A DNA stretch of 15,114 nucleotides, from NCBI RefSeq assembly GCF_000003605.2, contig NW_003137330.1:299646-314759 (forward strand). The letters are read 5' to 3'. The DNA is from Saccoglossus kowalevskii (taxonomy: Eukaryota; Hemichordata; Enteropneusta; Harrimaniidae). The translations under genes were made by a program, and so were the position numbers. This document shows positions 1-7,984 of the stretch, piece by piece (position 1 is the stretch's first letter; every line of letters starts with the position of its first letter). Under the pieces are notes generated by a model, which saw only the letters and a list, made by a program, of their open reading frames with translations, searched no databases and was not told the DNA's origin.

Positions 1-570
1 TTTAAAGATGTAGACAGAGCCTTGTGTAGTTGATAACTCATATAGAGTACAGATTGCTACAACGTCTAATTAGCGAATGTTATTACGTATCGTGTCGGGT
101 AGATAACACCCTGTTATCAAATCATAGCTACAGGAAAAATAAAATACAAACTGTTAATAAATACAATCAATAATGTAGATATATAGTAGTGGGGACAGTA
201 AAATACAACTCACTACATACACTGTAATCAAGGCGACAATAACGGGTAAAATCTTGACAGATTTGTGTTTATTTAGTATCTACAATTTACTCTATTTTCA
301 ATTACAGCCCTAGAGTGTAATCACTCATTGTCATGCTATGCAGTACGTGATGTTTTACACTTGAAACAGAGATTCTGTATTTGCTAACTCGAATCACGAA
401 CAAAGGTCAATTGCGCATGACAATGGCGCCATCAAGATGCATCTTACATACTTAGGGTGATTTGATGGACATACTATATTCAAGTGAAACATTATGAGGT
501 AACTCTGTATGTGTTCGATATTGTCTTTTGCCAAAGCGCATAGTATAGATACTGTTAAATCTTAGTGGAA
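1..570. other. Distal upstream region, no gene seen
   Basis: This AT-rich stretch has no ORF with coding character. The only distinct sites are a 10-bp palindrome, ATGGCGCCAT, at 423-432 and scattered A/T runs. It lies upstream of the receptor gene and may hold distal regulatory DNA, but nothing in it can be assigned with confidence. Confidence 0.5.
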
Positions 571-585
571 TGACGTCATGATTGG
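571..585 (+). promoter_or_regulatory. Consensus CRE next to an inverted CCAAT box
   Basis: A perfect CREB/ATF octamer, TGACGTCA, sits at 571-578. Two bases later comes ATTGG (581-585), the reverse complement of CCAAT, which is the NF-Y pentamer. CRE plus CCAAT is a common animal core-promoter pairing. Its place about 0.8 kb upstream of the receptor ATG, with a probable 5'-UTR intron between, would suit a promoter or proximal enhancer. The motifs are directly seen; their activity is inferred. Confidence 0.4.
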
Positions 586-1091
586 CTTAGTTTAGTATGG
601 AATATATGTATTCATCGTTTAAAACAAATCATCATTCCATAGCAGCTGTATATCAATATTCAGCATCGAAAGAACTATTTAAAATGTTTCTTGGTAACGA
701 TGATTATAATCTAAAATGCATAGAGCAGCATAACAGTTACATGGCGTTTGTTCACGGGATGACATGTCCCCCGTTGTTAAGCGTGGGTAATTGAAAGAAC
801 TATGCTATCAGTTATGAATCTGGACTTGCTGAGAAGACATCGCTGGTTGCTAGGAAACAAATGATATTGGATATTCGTTGGGGTGAACACGAAGTGAATG
901 ATGCATTGTTAATGAGCGTACTAACAAGGCATGACGCATGGGACCACTGCGATGTCGTTGTTCGCAATCGCATGTGACAAACTCCACTTAGAGCAGTACA
1001 GATACAGATTACGGAGAGAGATCATATGTGAAGCTGATATTGTGATCTGATAAGAACCTACGTAGACGTGTTATGGGATGAAGTCTGTCTT

Positions 1092-1102
1092 GCCGCCATA
1101 TT
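1092..1102 (-). promoter_or_regulatory. YY1-like site (GCCGCCATATT)
   Basis: The plus strand reads GCCGCCATATT, close to the reverse complement of the YY1 consensus AANATGGCGGC. In animal genes YY1 sites often lie just downstream of the transcription start. This one is 10-14 bp before the candidate splice donor, so it could mark a short non-coding first exon of the receptor gene. Confidence 0.35.
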
Positions 1103-1115
1103 AATTGGAACGTAT

Positions 1116-1371
1116 GTAAGTAGTAGTTTCCATATCATTGTCATCACGCATCTTTTCAGAAAGAAAACACCTCATTAAATAAAAAAAACACTGCTTTGTC
1201 AGCATATCAGTGTTGTATTTATGGTCATTAATTTAATGTATTTATTCATTTCTAATTGAAAATTTATTATCGTGCAGATGTTTATATACGGGTGTGGAAT
1301 CATTTGCATCATACTTTTTCTGTTTACCATAACCGGGGTTTTAAGATGTGCACTGTTTGTATGCATTTCAG
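1116..1371 (+). other. Probable 5'-UTR intron of the receptor gene
   Basis: A donor-like GTAAGT lies at 1116-1121, with an overlapping alternative GTATGT at 1112. The acceptor ends in TGCATTTCAG, with its AG at 1370-1371, and candidate branch points are CTAAT near 1252 and CATAAC near 1327. Splicing here removes the in-frame ATGs at 1346 and 1361 and leaves ATG 1391 as the first codon of the downstream exon. The donor could instead lie further upstream. Transcript evidence is needed to fix the pair; the acceptor is the firmer of the two sites. Confidence 0.4.
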
Positions 1372-1390
1372 AGATGACAGACTTTCCAAA

Positions 1391-4300
1391 ATGGAAACGA
1401 TGTGTACCTGCACTAACTACTCAGCCACAAATAGCACGATATGTGTGGAAGACAATGACGTTGCCCTCGTCATTCAAGACATGGGAAAAGCCATACTTGC
1501 TCTGTGTCACATGCTCATTTTTATATTTGGTGTCAGCGGAAGCGCATTTGTCGTTGCGTGCCTTTGGCCGTCTAAACAACGAGTTCTTCGTAACGTATCC
1601 AATATACCTGTAGTGTCTTTGGTTCTCAGCAGCGGCTTAATATGCGGTCTGTGTGCACCGGTCAGCGCTGCGGCGCTGTATGTGCCCGATAGTCTCAATC
1701 CGCTATGCGAAGCTGGCGAAGTACTTTTCATTTGGTTAATAATGTCGTTGTTTTCCAACTTCGGTGTATTGACGAGTGAAAGAAAGAACGATTTATTTAA
1801 CAAGAATCGAACATTACAGCGAAAACGTCATGCTCTTGTTATTGCATCCATGTGGATGTTTTCCTTCTTGTTATCCGTAATGTCAGCCTTGTCATCGTTT
1901 TCCATTGTAGCTGTCGAACTTTGCAATTATTCCAAATCGGAGTCTTTGTACCTTAGCCCAGTTAAGACTGTTTTACTGTGCTGCTATTATGCGTGTGCAA
2001 GTATTGTTTGTATCTACTGTTTGGTGCAGATCCCGGTACGCCTGTCATCTTTAAGTAACCAGGTCAATGATGTTGAAAAAAATGAAACTACTATTATGGA
2101 GGAGAACACATTGCCGAAATCGACCAGTAATTCATTTATAACGAATGTGGCAGTGTCTTCGCCATTGAGTAATTTAGGAGAGACATTCACGTCATCGGAA
2201 TTCTCTGTTTCCCCAACGTCCAATTTAGTTGACCGAGACACAATTGGAAAACTTGTGAAACATCAACGAAGCAAACGAAAAAGTTCCTTTAGCGTAAATC
2301 GACGTCATTTTTTTCGAAGACGGTCATCGAACAACCTGATTGGTGGTCGACGACACTCGCGCGTTTCTATGCCGACCAGTTCTCTATCGTCAATCGCGGA
2401 TGAAGAATGCCACAGACGAGAAAGAATTCGTCGCCTGTCCCGGCGTCTCTCTCGGACTTTCGCTGATAGTTCTTCTTCGATTGACTATGTAGATGAAAAC
2501 ACTTTGACCGGAGTTGTGGTGGGCGATGAAAGGGGTGGTAAGGTTCTCAGGGGGAAACGCAATAGAAATCTACAAAGAAAAAGGTCCAACATGTCGCTAG
2601 CTTCCATCGCATTATCCTCAATATCCGACGATTCTGACAGTGATGATAGCAATGCTAGTGACGTGTGTCAGAACAGAAGCTTTTCGCGTTGTAATAAAAG
2701 AAAATACCTCTCAAGACAGGGGCGAATATCGTCAATACATCAGCCTGACGATTCCGATTTTTCTGACGCGTCTTTGGTGGTGGGTACGGGATCCATCCGC
2801 TCCACGCAATCAAGTCAACAAACCGATTCAAAACGACGACTTACACGACATTATTTGACTAAATCATTGACTTTAGCGTCAATCGCCGACAGCGAATCAG
2901 TGATGTCTACCAACACGACCGCCAATACAGAGAACTCGTCTAATAGCGGAGAATTAACGGTTGCGCCGTCTGCAATGGATGTTGTTCCCCCCGAACGCCG
3001 CGAAGCGATGAAGCTCCAGAAAGATTTGTCGGCAACTTCAATTATCAGCGACATGGAAGATAAACGACGATATACAAGTGAATCATTTGGTTCGCTATTT
3101 ACCGATGACTCAATATCATTAAACCTGTCTATATGTGGAAGTGTTAGTAACCATCAGCCGGAATGCCATTTGAGCAGACTGAGTGTGATATGTAGGGTGG
3201 GTAGCGACGGCGCCATAGTCAAACACCGCATGCGCAACATAACGGCATGGGGATCGTGGAGTACCTCCACTGGTAGCGTTTTCAACCGCGAAGATTCAAT
3301 CGGTTCATCGCAATCTTTGGTAGACAGGGGAGGGTTCGATAAAGTGGAGCGTTTCAGTAATACACCAGCGTGTTTCAATGTCAAAATGAACGAGGGGGAC
3401 GTGGATAGTCTCAAGGGCGAGCAGCTGGCTGCGTTGGATAGTAAAAGAAAAACAGGTACAGTCACAGGGACATGTCTGAACTTACATATGAACGACCACA
3501 GCAATGTTCGGGAGTGCTGCTTCTCTGATAAAACAGTTTCTGATAATACAACTGTGGCAGAGGATAGCAAAGTTCCCGTCTGTTTTAATCACATGCTTAG
3601 CAACGATACAGATAATATAAGATTGAATTCGACAAAAAGCAAATTAATACAGACGACTTCAAATCCAAGTATTGGGTCTACGCACGTTTCGGGTGATTCA
3701 AACAGCCCACCGAATCGTGCATCGATTTATTGTCGATGCAACTTCCCTACACCGGTATGCTACCACTTCCAGATGCGGGACAATGACGTGTCAAGCCCAA
3801 TCAGTTCCAGAACCGAAAATGTGGAATTGGGAGGATGTACCAATGCCAGCTTTGTCTGCGGTGAATCGCAAGGTGATACATCTACAAATACACCTATGTG
3901 CGTAAGATTAAAAATGCACGACCCAGACGTGGATAGTAGCAAACAATTCAGTGGCACCAGTGGAGATGTTGTTGGTCGAAGTTTGCGCCAATACCGTATG
4001 CGAACGCCCTCGTGTTTTCATTTCAAGATGAACGACTTTGACATTAGTAGTCCTACAGGATATGACGACACAAATGATATTAATTACCAAAATTACACAT
4101 TATCAGCAGAAGGGGGATCAACTAATGGGACTGGGTTTAACAAAGAAATGGAAAATACGAGCAACGAATCAAAGGCAACATTTCAATTGTTTTCTTCATC
4201 AAGTGTCAGCGCGAGTAGCCGCGATAACACCGCAGATGTGGAGATGACCCCGGGTAGTTGCGCCAAATTGGAAAATAGACGCTCACGGTCAACTTCTTCC

Positions 4301-4609
4301 AGTCTCTGCAATTCCGTGACATCTGCACGATTCCGACGAGAGTTACTTCTAACACGTTTTTGTGTTTTAGCGATTGTTTTGTGTCTGCTCTCTTGGTTGC
4401 CATGGGTTGCCATCATCACAGTCACAAGCTTTAACGGCTACACGAAGCGTCTAAAATTACTTTATCATTTCTCACTGACTCTTGGTTACCTAGCAACTGC
4501 TGCGTGCCCTTACATCATCGGATACGGTAACACTCATGTGCGACGTTTGGTTGAGGCATCATTTAAAAAGGTGTATAAGTGTTGCCTTGGAGATCGTATC
4601 AATGTGTAG
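1391..4609 (+). CDS. Atypical class A GPCR (GPR22-like) with a giant third intracellular loop
   Basis: Single-exon receptor of 1072 residues, acting at a membrane. I chose ATG 1391 for its strong context (AAAATGG) and the acceptor just upstream; ATG 1346 is the alternative. The N-tail has sequons at N9 and N14. Approximate TMs are 34-59, 72-98, 107-131, 147-173, 191-216, 985-1014 and 1021-1045. C106/C178 would form the TM3-ECL2 disulfide, and C106+25 lands on R131 (R3.50, motif ERK). W155 (4.50), W1002-L-P1004 (6.48-6.50) and P1040 (7.50) remain. D2.50 is S81, N7.49 is C1039 and Y7.53 is I1043. The third intracellular loop is about 217-984 (roughly 770 residues). It is Ser-rich, with basic RRxS sites (S312, S350, S354) and two motif families. 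C1064/C1065 may be palmitoylated. The TM2 VSNI start and TM4 WxFSF pattern recall GPR22. The ligand and G protein are unknown. The class is sure; the subfamily is tentative. Confidence 0.85.
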   Translation: METMCTCTNYSATNSTICVEDNDVALVIQDMGKAILALCHMLIFIFGVSGSAFVVACLWPSKQRVLRNVSNIPVVSLVLSSGLICGLCAPVSAAALYVPDSLNPLCEAGEVLFIWLIMSLFSNFGVLTSERKNDLFNKNRTLQRKRHALVIASMWMFSFLLSVMSALSSFSIVAVELCNYSKSESLYLSPVKTVLLCCYYACASIVCIYCLVQIPVRLSSLSNQVNDVEKNETTIMEENTLPKSTSNSFITNVAVSSPLSNLGETFTSSEFSVSPTSNLVDRDTIGKLVKHQRSKRKSSFSVNRRHFFRRRSSNNLIGGRRHSRVSMPTSSLSSIADEECHRRERIRRLSRRLSRTFADSSSSIDYVDENTLTGVVVGDERGGKVLRGKRNRNLQRKRSNMSLASIALSSISDDSDSDDSNASDVCQNRSFSRCNKRKYLSRQGRISSIHQPDDSDFSDASLVVGTGSIRSTQSSQQTDSKRRLTRHYLTKSLTLASIADSESVMSTNTTANTENSSNSGELTVAPSAMDVVPPERREAMKLQKDLSATSIISDMEDKRRYTSESFGSLFTDDSISLNLSICGSVSNHQPECHLSRLSVICRVGSDGAIVKHRMRNITAWGSWSTSTGSVFNREDSIGSSQSLVDRGGFDKVERFSNTPACFNVKMNEGDVDSLKGEQLAALDSKRKTGTVTGTCLNLHMNDHSNVRECCFSDKTVSDNTTVAEDSKVPVCFNHMLSNDTDNIRLNSTKSKLIQTTSNPSIGSTHVSGDSNSPPNRASIYCRCNFPTPVCYHFQMRDNDVSSPISSRTENVELGGCTNASFVCGESQGDTSTNTPMCVRLKMHDPDVDSSKQFSGTSGDVVGRSLRQYRMRTPSCFHFKMNDFDISSPTGYDDTNDINYQNYTLSAEGGSTNGTGFNKEMENTSNESKATFQLFSSSSVSASSRDNTADVEMTPGSCAKLENRRSRSTSSSLCNSVTSARFRRELLLTRFCVLAIVLCLLSWLPWVAIITVTSFNGYTKRLKLLYHFSLTLGYLATAACPYIIGYGNTHVRRLVEASFKKVYKCCLGDRINV
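2378..3058 (+). repeat. Four dispersed SLxSIAD-like motifs in the receptor loop
   Basis: Related peptides recur inside the third-loop coding sequence: SSLSSIADEE (residues 330-339), SLASIALSSISDD (402-414), SLTLASIADSE (492-502) and LSATSIISDME (546-556). The shared core is S-[LAT]-x-S-I-[AI]-[SD]-D/E, with acidic residues after it. Spacing is uneven (about 50-90 residues) and the codons differ, so this is not a recent tandem DNA repeat. The first copies lie close to RRxS basic patches. The function is unknown; a phospho-regulated docking peptide is an inference. Confidence 0.55.
3362..4054 (+). repeat. Six copies of a Cys-centred TPxCFxFKMxDxDVSSP motif in the receptor loop
   Basis: Copies start at residues 658, 692, 728, 787, 834 and 872. 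They read TPACFNVKMNEGDVDS, TGTCLNLHMNDHSNV, VPVCFNHMLSNDTDN, TPVCYHFQMRDNDVSSP, TPMCVRLKMHDPDVDSS and TPSCFHFKMNDFDISSP. Cys is invariant and Met follows it by five residues, except in copy 3, where the gap is four. The alternating hydrophobics after Cys look like a beta strand, followed by an acidic/serine tail. Copies are 34-59 residues apart, linkers are unrelated, and Thr, Phe and Lys codons differ synonymously between copies 1 and 6. I do not recognise this motif from any named family. Confidence 0.75.
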
Positions 4610-4618
4610 TGATAGTGA
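4607..4618 (+). other. Four consecutive in-frame stop codons
   Basis: The receptor frame ends with TAG, TGA, TAG and TGA in immediate succession. Any readthrough of the first stop would end at once. This may be chance. Confidence 0.9.
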
Positions 4619-4657
4619 AATGCTCAGTTTGAAAAACTATTTATCATTAATTTTAGA

Positions 4658-4663
4658 ATTAAA
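4658..4663 (+). terminator. Possible polyadenylation signal ATTAAA
   Basis: ATTAAA, the common variant hexamer, lies about 50 bp after the receptor stop and just before the minisatellite. If it is used, the 3' UTR is very short and excludes the repeat. The next plus-strand AATAAA is at 6977-6982, and using that one would place the whole minisatellite and SINE in the 3' UTR. Confidence 0.3.
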
Positions 4664-4687
4664 AACATGGTAACCAATTTCAAAGAG

Positions 4688-6152
4688 CATAGTCAAAAGC
4701 AAATCGAGCACGAACAGTGGCAAATTGTACGAACATGGTCAAATAGCGAATATTACAGGTCATTTGCTAATGTTGTACGGTCAATAGCGAATGTTGTACA
4801 GTCAAGGGCGAATGTTGTACGATCAATGGCGAATATTGTACGGTCATTGGTTAATGTACGGTCAATAGTGAATGTTGTACGGTCAATAGCGAATGTTGTA
4901 CGGTCAATGGCAACTGTTGTACGGTCAATGGCGAATGTTGTACGGTAAATAGTGACTGTTGCACAGTCAATAGCGAATGTTGCATGGTCAGTGGCAAATT
5001 GTATATGGTGAAAAGCGAAAGTTGCACGGTTAGTGGCAAATTGTGTATGGTCAAATGCAAATGTTGCATGGTCATTAGCAAATTGTCTATGGTCAAATGC
5101 GAGTGTTGCACGGTTAGTGGCAAATTGTGTATGGTCAAATGCAAATGTTGCATGGTCATTAGCAAATTGTCTATGGTCAAATGCGAGTGTTGCACGGTTA
5201 GTGGCAAATTGTGTATGGTCAAATGCAAATGTTGCATGGTCATTAGCAAATTGTGTATGGTCAAATGCGAGTGTTGCACGGTCAGTGGCAAATTGTATAT
5301 GGTCAAATGCAAATGTTGCACGGCCAGTGGCAAATTGCATATGGTCAAATGCAAATGTTGCACGGTCAGTGGCAAATTGTGTATTGTCAAATGCAAATGT
5401 TGCTAGGTCAGTGGCAAATTGTGTAATTGTGTCAAAAGCGAAAGTTGCACGGCCAGTGGCAAATTGTATATGGTCAAATGCAAATGTTGCACGGTCAGTG
5501 GCAAATTGTGTATTGTCAAATGCAAATGTTGCTAGGTCAGTGGCAAATTGTGTATGGTCAAATGCTAATGTTGCACGGATAGTGGCAAATTGTGTAATTG
5601 TGTCAAAAGCGAAAGTTGCACGGCCAGTGGCAAATTGTATATGGTCAAATGCAAATGTTGCACGGTCAGTGGCAAATTGTGTATGGTCAAATGCTAATGT
5701 TGCACGGATAGTGGCAAATTGTGTAATTGTGTCAAAAGCGAAAGTTGCACGGCCAGTGGCAAATTGTATATGGTCAAATGCAAATGTTGCACGGTCGGTG
5801 GCAAATTGTGTATTGTCAAATGCAAATGTTGCTAGGTCAGTGGCAAATTGTGTATGGTCAAATGCAAATGTTGCATGGTCATTAGCAAATTGTGTATGGT
5901 CAAATGCAAATGTTGCACGGTCAGTGGCAAATTGTGTATGGTCAAAAGCAAAAGTTGCACGGTCAGTGGCAAATTGTGTATGGTCAAATGCAAATGTTGC
6001 ACGGTCAGTGGCAAAGTGTGTATGGTCAAATGCAAATGTTGCACAGTTAGTGACAATTTGTACATTGCCAATAGCGAATGTTGCACGTTCAGTGGCAAAT
6101 TGTGTATGGTCAATAGCAAATGTTGCACGGTAAGTAGCAATGTGTACATTTT
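4688..6152. repeat. 21-bp minisatellite with 42-bp and 84-bp higher-order structure (left part)
   Basis: Tandem array of about 70 monomers of 21 bp starting some 80 bp after the receptor stop. Degenerate units at about 4688-4770 lead into clearer ones at about 4773-4980 with core GTACGGTCAATAGCGAA. From about 4980 the unit becomes a 42-bp dimer whose halves, with cores GCACGGTCAGTGGCAAA and GTATGGTCAAATGCAAA, are diverged monomers. An 84-bp unit repeats at 5067, 5151 and 5235. A half-unit with a 3-bp insertion (TGTGTAATTGTGTCAAAAGC) recurs near 5420, 5591 and 5720, so blocks of about 171 and 129 bp were also duplicated. Every step is a multiple of 3, which keeps frames open on both strands and yields long spurious ORFs. 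The right end is cut by the SINE. Confidence 0.9.
6142..6152 (+). repeat. Left target-site duplication of the SINE
   Basis: GTGTACATTTT here is repeated exactly at 6599-6609, on the other side of the inserted element. The 11-bp duplication is in the range expected for LINE-mediated retrotransposition. One extra matching base cannot be excluded because of the T run. Confidence 0.75.
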
Positions 6153-6598
6153 TTTTTAATGTTTTTGTGCCAGGCGACAGTTCTGGACATTGAGTGTCAC
6201 TGTTGTCTCTCCTGACTTTTTCTTTTTTGTATGTGCAAATTGCAAGTGTTAGTGCTGACACATAGTGCATTTTTGCCACAGAAGTCATATTCATGTTTGG
6301 GACTACATGACAGGGCTGTGTGGCCATCTCTCTGTCAAATGGCAATTTTAATGCGCTATCCTGGTGTCAACCAGGCTCGGCCGAACACAAGCACCTGCGG
6401 ACCTTAACCAAGGTTCCCCTAAAGTCGCATTCGTTAGTGAATGAATCTCGGCCAGTAGAATTGGCCTTCCCATTGAGTCTTTGGCACACTCACCCAGGGT
6501 AGGGGTGGACCCTTGATGTTCAGCCTAAGGTAGGATTTGAACTTGGGTCTGCTGATCATGAGTCTGAAACGACAACGTCTAATCTACCAGTGACCAAA
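6153..6598 (-). mobile_element. tRNA-derived SINE, about 446 bp, inserted in the minisatellite
   Basis: Read on the minus strand, the element starts at 6598. It has an A box, TGGTAGATTAG (6589-6579), at about nt 10, fitting TRGYNNANNNG. Its B box, GTTCAAATCC (6542-6533), is at about nt 57. This is normal tRNA spacing for an RNA polymerase III promoter. An anticodon-loop-like CTCATGA lies between them, suggesting a Met-type tRNA ancestor, though the T stem is degraded. About 370 bp of unrelated body follow, ending in an A-rich tail (plus-strand T runs at 6153-6167). The 11-bp duplications flank it exactly. SINEs encode no protein and move with LINE machinery. The body could not be assigned to a named family. 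Confidence 0.8.
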
Positions 6599-6743
6599 GT
6601 GTACATTTTGTGTATGGTCAATAGCGAATGTTTCACGGTCAATGACAATTTGTGTATGGTCAAAAGCGAATGTTTCACGGTCAGTGGCAATTTGTGTATG
6701 GTCAATAGCGAATGTTTCACGGTCAATGACAATTTGTCTATGG
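6599..6743. repeat. Minisatellite, right part, beyond the SINE
   Basis: Just over three 42-bp units continue the array after the SINE, with half-unit cores GTATGGTCAATAGCGAA and TTCACGGTCAATGACAA. The first 11 bp are the right target-site duplication. TTTCACGG replaces the TTGCACGG of the left array, so this end had already diverged before or since the insertion. Confidence 0.85.
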
Positions 6744-7984
6744 TGTGTATATTTATTTGCATGTGTACACGAGAATTTGGCTTTCCTATTATTTTGCAAT
6801 TGATATCAACACACAAGTTAAACCGAGATAATTTTTAAGGAAATCTTATCTTTACACTAATTATATGTATAATATATGCATATAACGTTGTAAAAGAATG
6901 ACTGCAGTCTAGCATACGTATGAGTTTTAGATAAAAAATGTATGTTGGTGTGGTTTCAGTAAAATGTCACTTTTCAATAAAATGTACTCTCACAACCGTA
7001 CACATTTTTTTTACATTACCTTCGTTGCTATGGTAAATTTAACATGGCAGACTAGATACTACATAATACATATGTTGTTTGATTTCAAATAAATAAATGT
7101 AGAATATGTTTATGCCATGCGCTGGATGGGATGGGCCAATGCTAATATGTGTATCATGGATAATAGCTTGCAATGTGACAAGCTGCTAATATCGATATTA
7201 ATGTTTGATACTCTTGACCTGTCAAATAATAATATGTGTACTGTCGTCAATAAAACATCTATGGTAGTTGCTGATGAATCAAATCCTTTTCATTCAAATT
7301 AATCATTACTACTAATATTCACGTCAATTCATGGTATGGGGCAAACAAACTCACAATTAATGCTAATACATCTAATTATATGTGTGTTTCTTCAGTATAT
7401 ACAAAAAATAATAAACCTGTGTTACATATGTATGAAACAAACTTAAATGAAGTAAATAACAACATCATAACTTTGTTTAATCATGGATTGCACTCTTACT
7501 TGGAAACCCCATTATGACTTTAAATTAACGTTGCTCAATTCAGCTTATGACCTGATCTAGGAAGTCACAGGACGTTCCCTGGCGACTACCTAGCTTAGTG
7601 ATAAAATACCCATAGTTTCTACGGAGAAGAATGACAGTTTCCCGACCGTGGTGAAGTTTTCTCGTGTGAACGCACTCTATCGCCCATATGTTAACATTGG
7701 GCAAATTAGTTAAACTGCAGTATTTTTACAAATATGTTTGAATACCCATTTTTATTTTTATTTTCATAATGTAGTTTCAAACACATTGTTTCATTACGGG
7801 TCTAAACAAATGTTTTGTGTTGTTGTTTTTTTCGAATTGAACGGGTAGTGTTTTACTGCTTTCCTAATGACGTCCCATCATGTATAAACTCCGAAATCCA
7901 CATACTTTAATATCACGTTTATCTACAAATTAGGTCTGTACCTCCATTATTTTCACTTCTGACTAGTATAGCAATAAGAAGTCA
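6744..7984. other. AT-rich intergenic DNA, no gene seen
   Basis: No coding ORF, RNA gene or clear mobile element was recognised here. Plus-strand AATAAA hexamers at 6977-6982 and in the AAATAAATAAA run near 7088-7098 could serve a long receptor 3' UTR. The short ORF at 7117-7302 has no recognisable domain. Confidence 0.6.

Noticed and set aside
597-794. 65-codon ORF upstream of the receptor
   Set aside because: It shows no domain, coding bias or splice context, and its length is expected by chance.
1256-1390. Longer receptor N-terminus starting at TTG 1256
   Set aside because: TTG is not a normal animal start codon, and a splice acceptor at 1371 separates this stretch from the good ATG at 1391. 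ATG 1346 remains possible only if the region is unspliced.
4753-6345. 530-codon minus-strand ORF and 366-codon plus-strand ORF as genes
   Set aside because: Both are translations of a 21/42-bp tandem repeat that is stop-free in several frames. There is no signal, domain or promoter. They are mentioned only as a low-probability finding.
6530-6598. Functional tRNA gene
   Set aside because: The A and B boxes are present, but the T stem does not pair, the acceptor ends do not match, and the sequence continues into a SINE body with a poly-A tail and target duplications.
4688-6743. CRISPR-like array
   Set aside because: The units are contiguous and all homologous, with no unique spacers, and the host is an animal.
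7117-7302. 61-codon ORF
   Set aside because: It has no recognisable domain and lies in AT-rich intergenic DNA.
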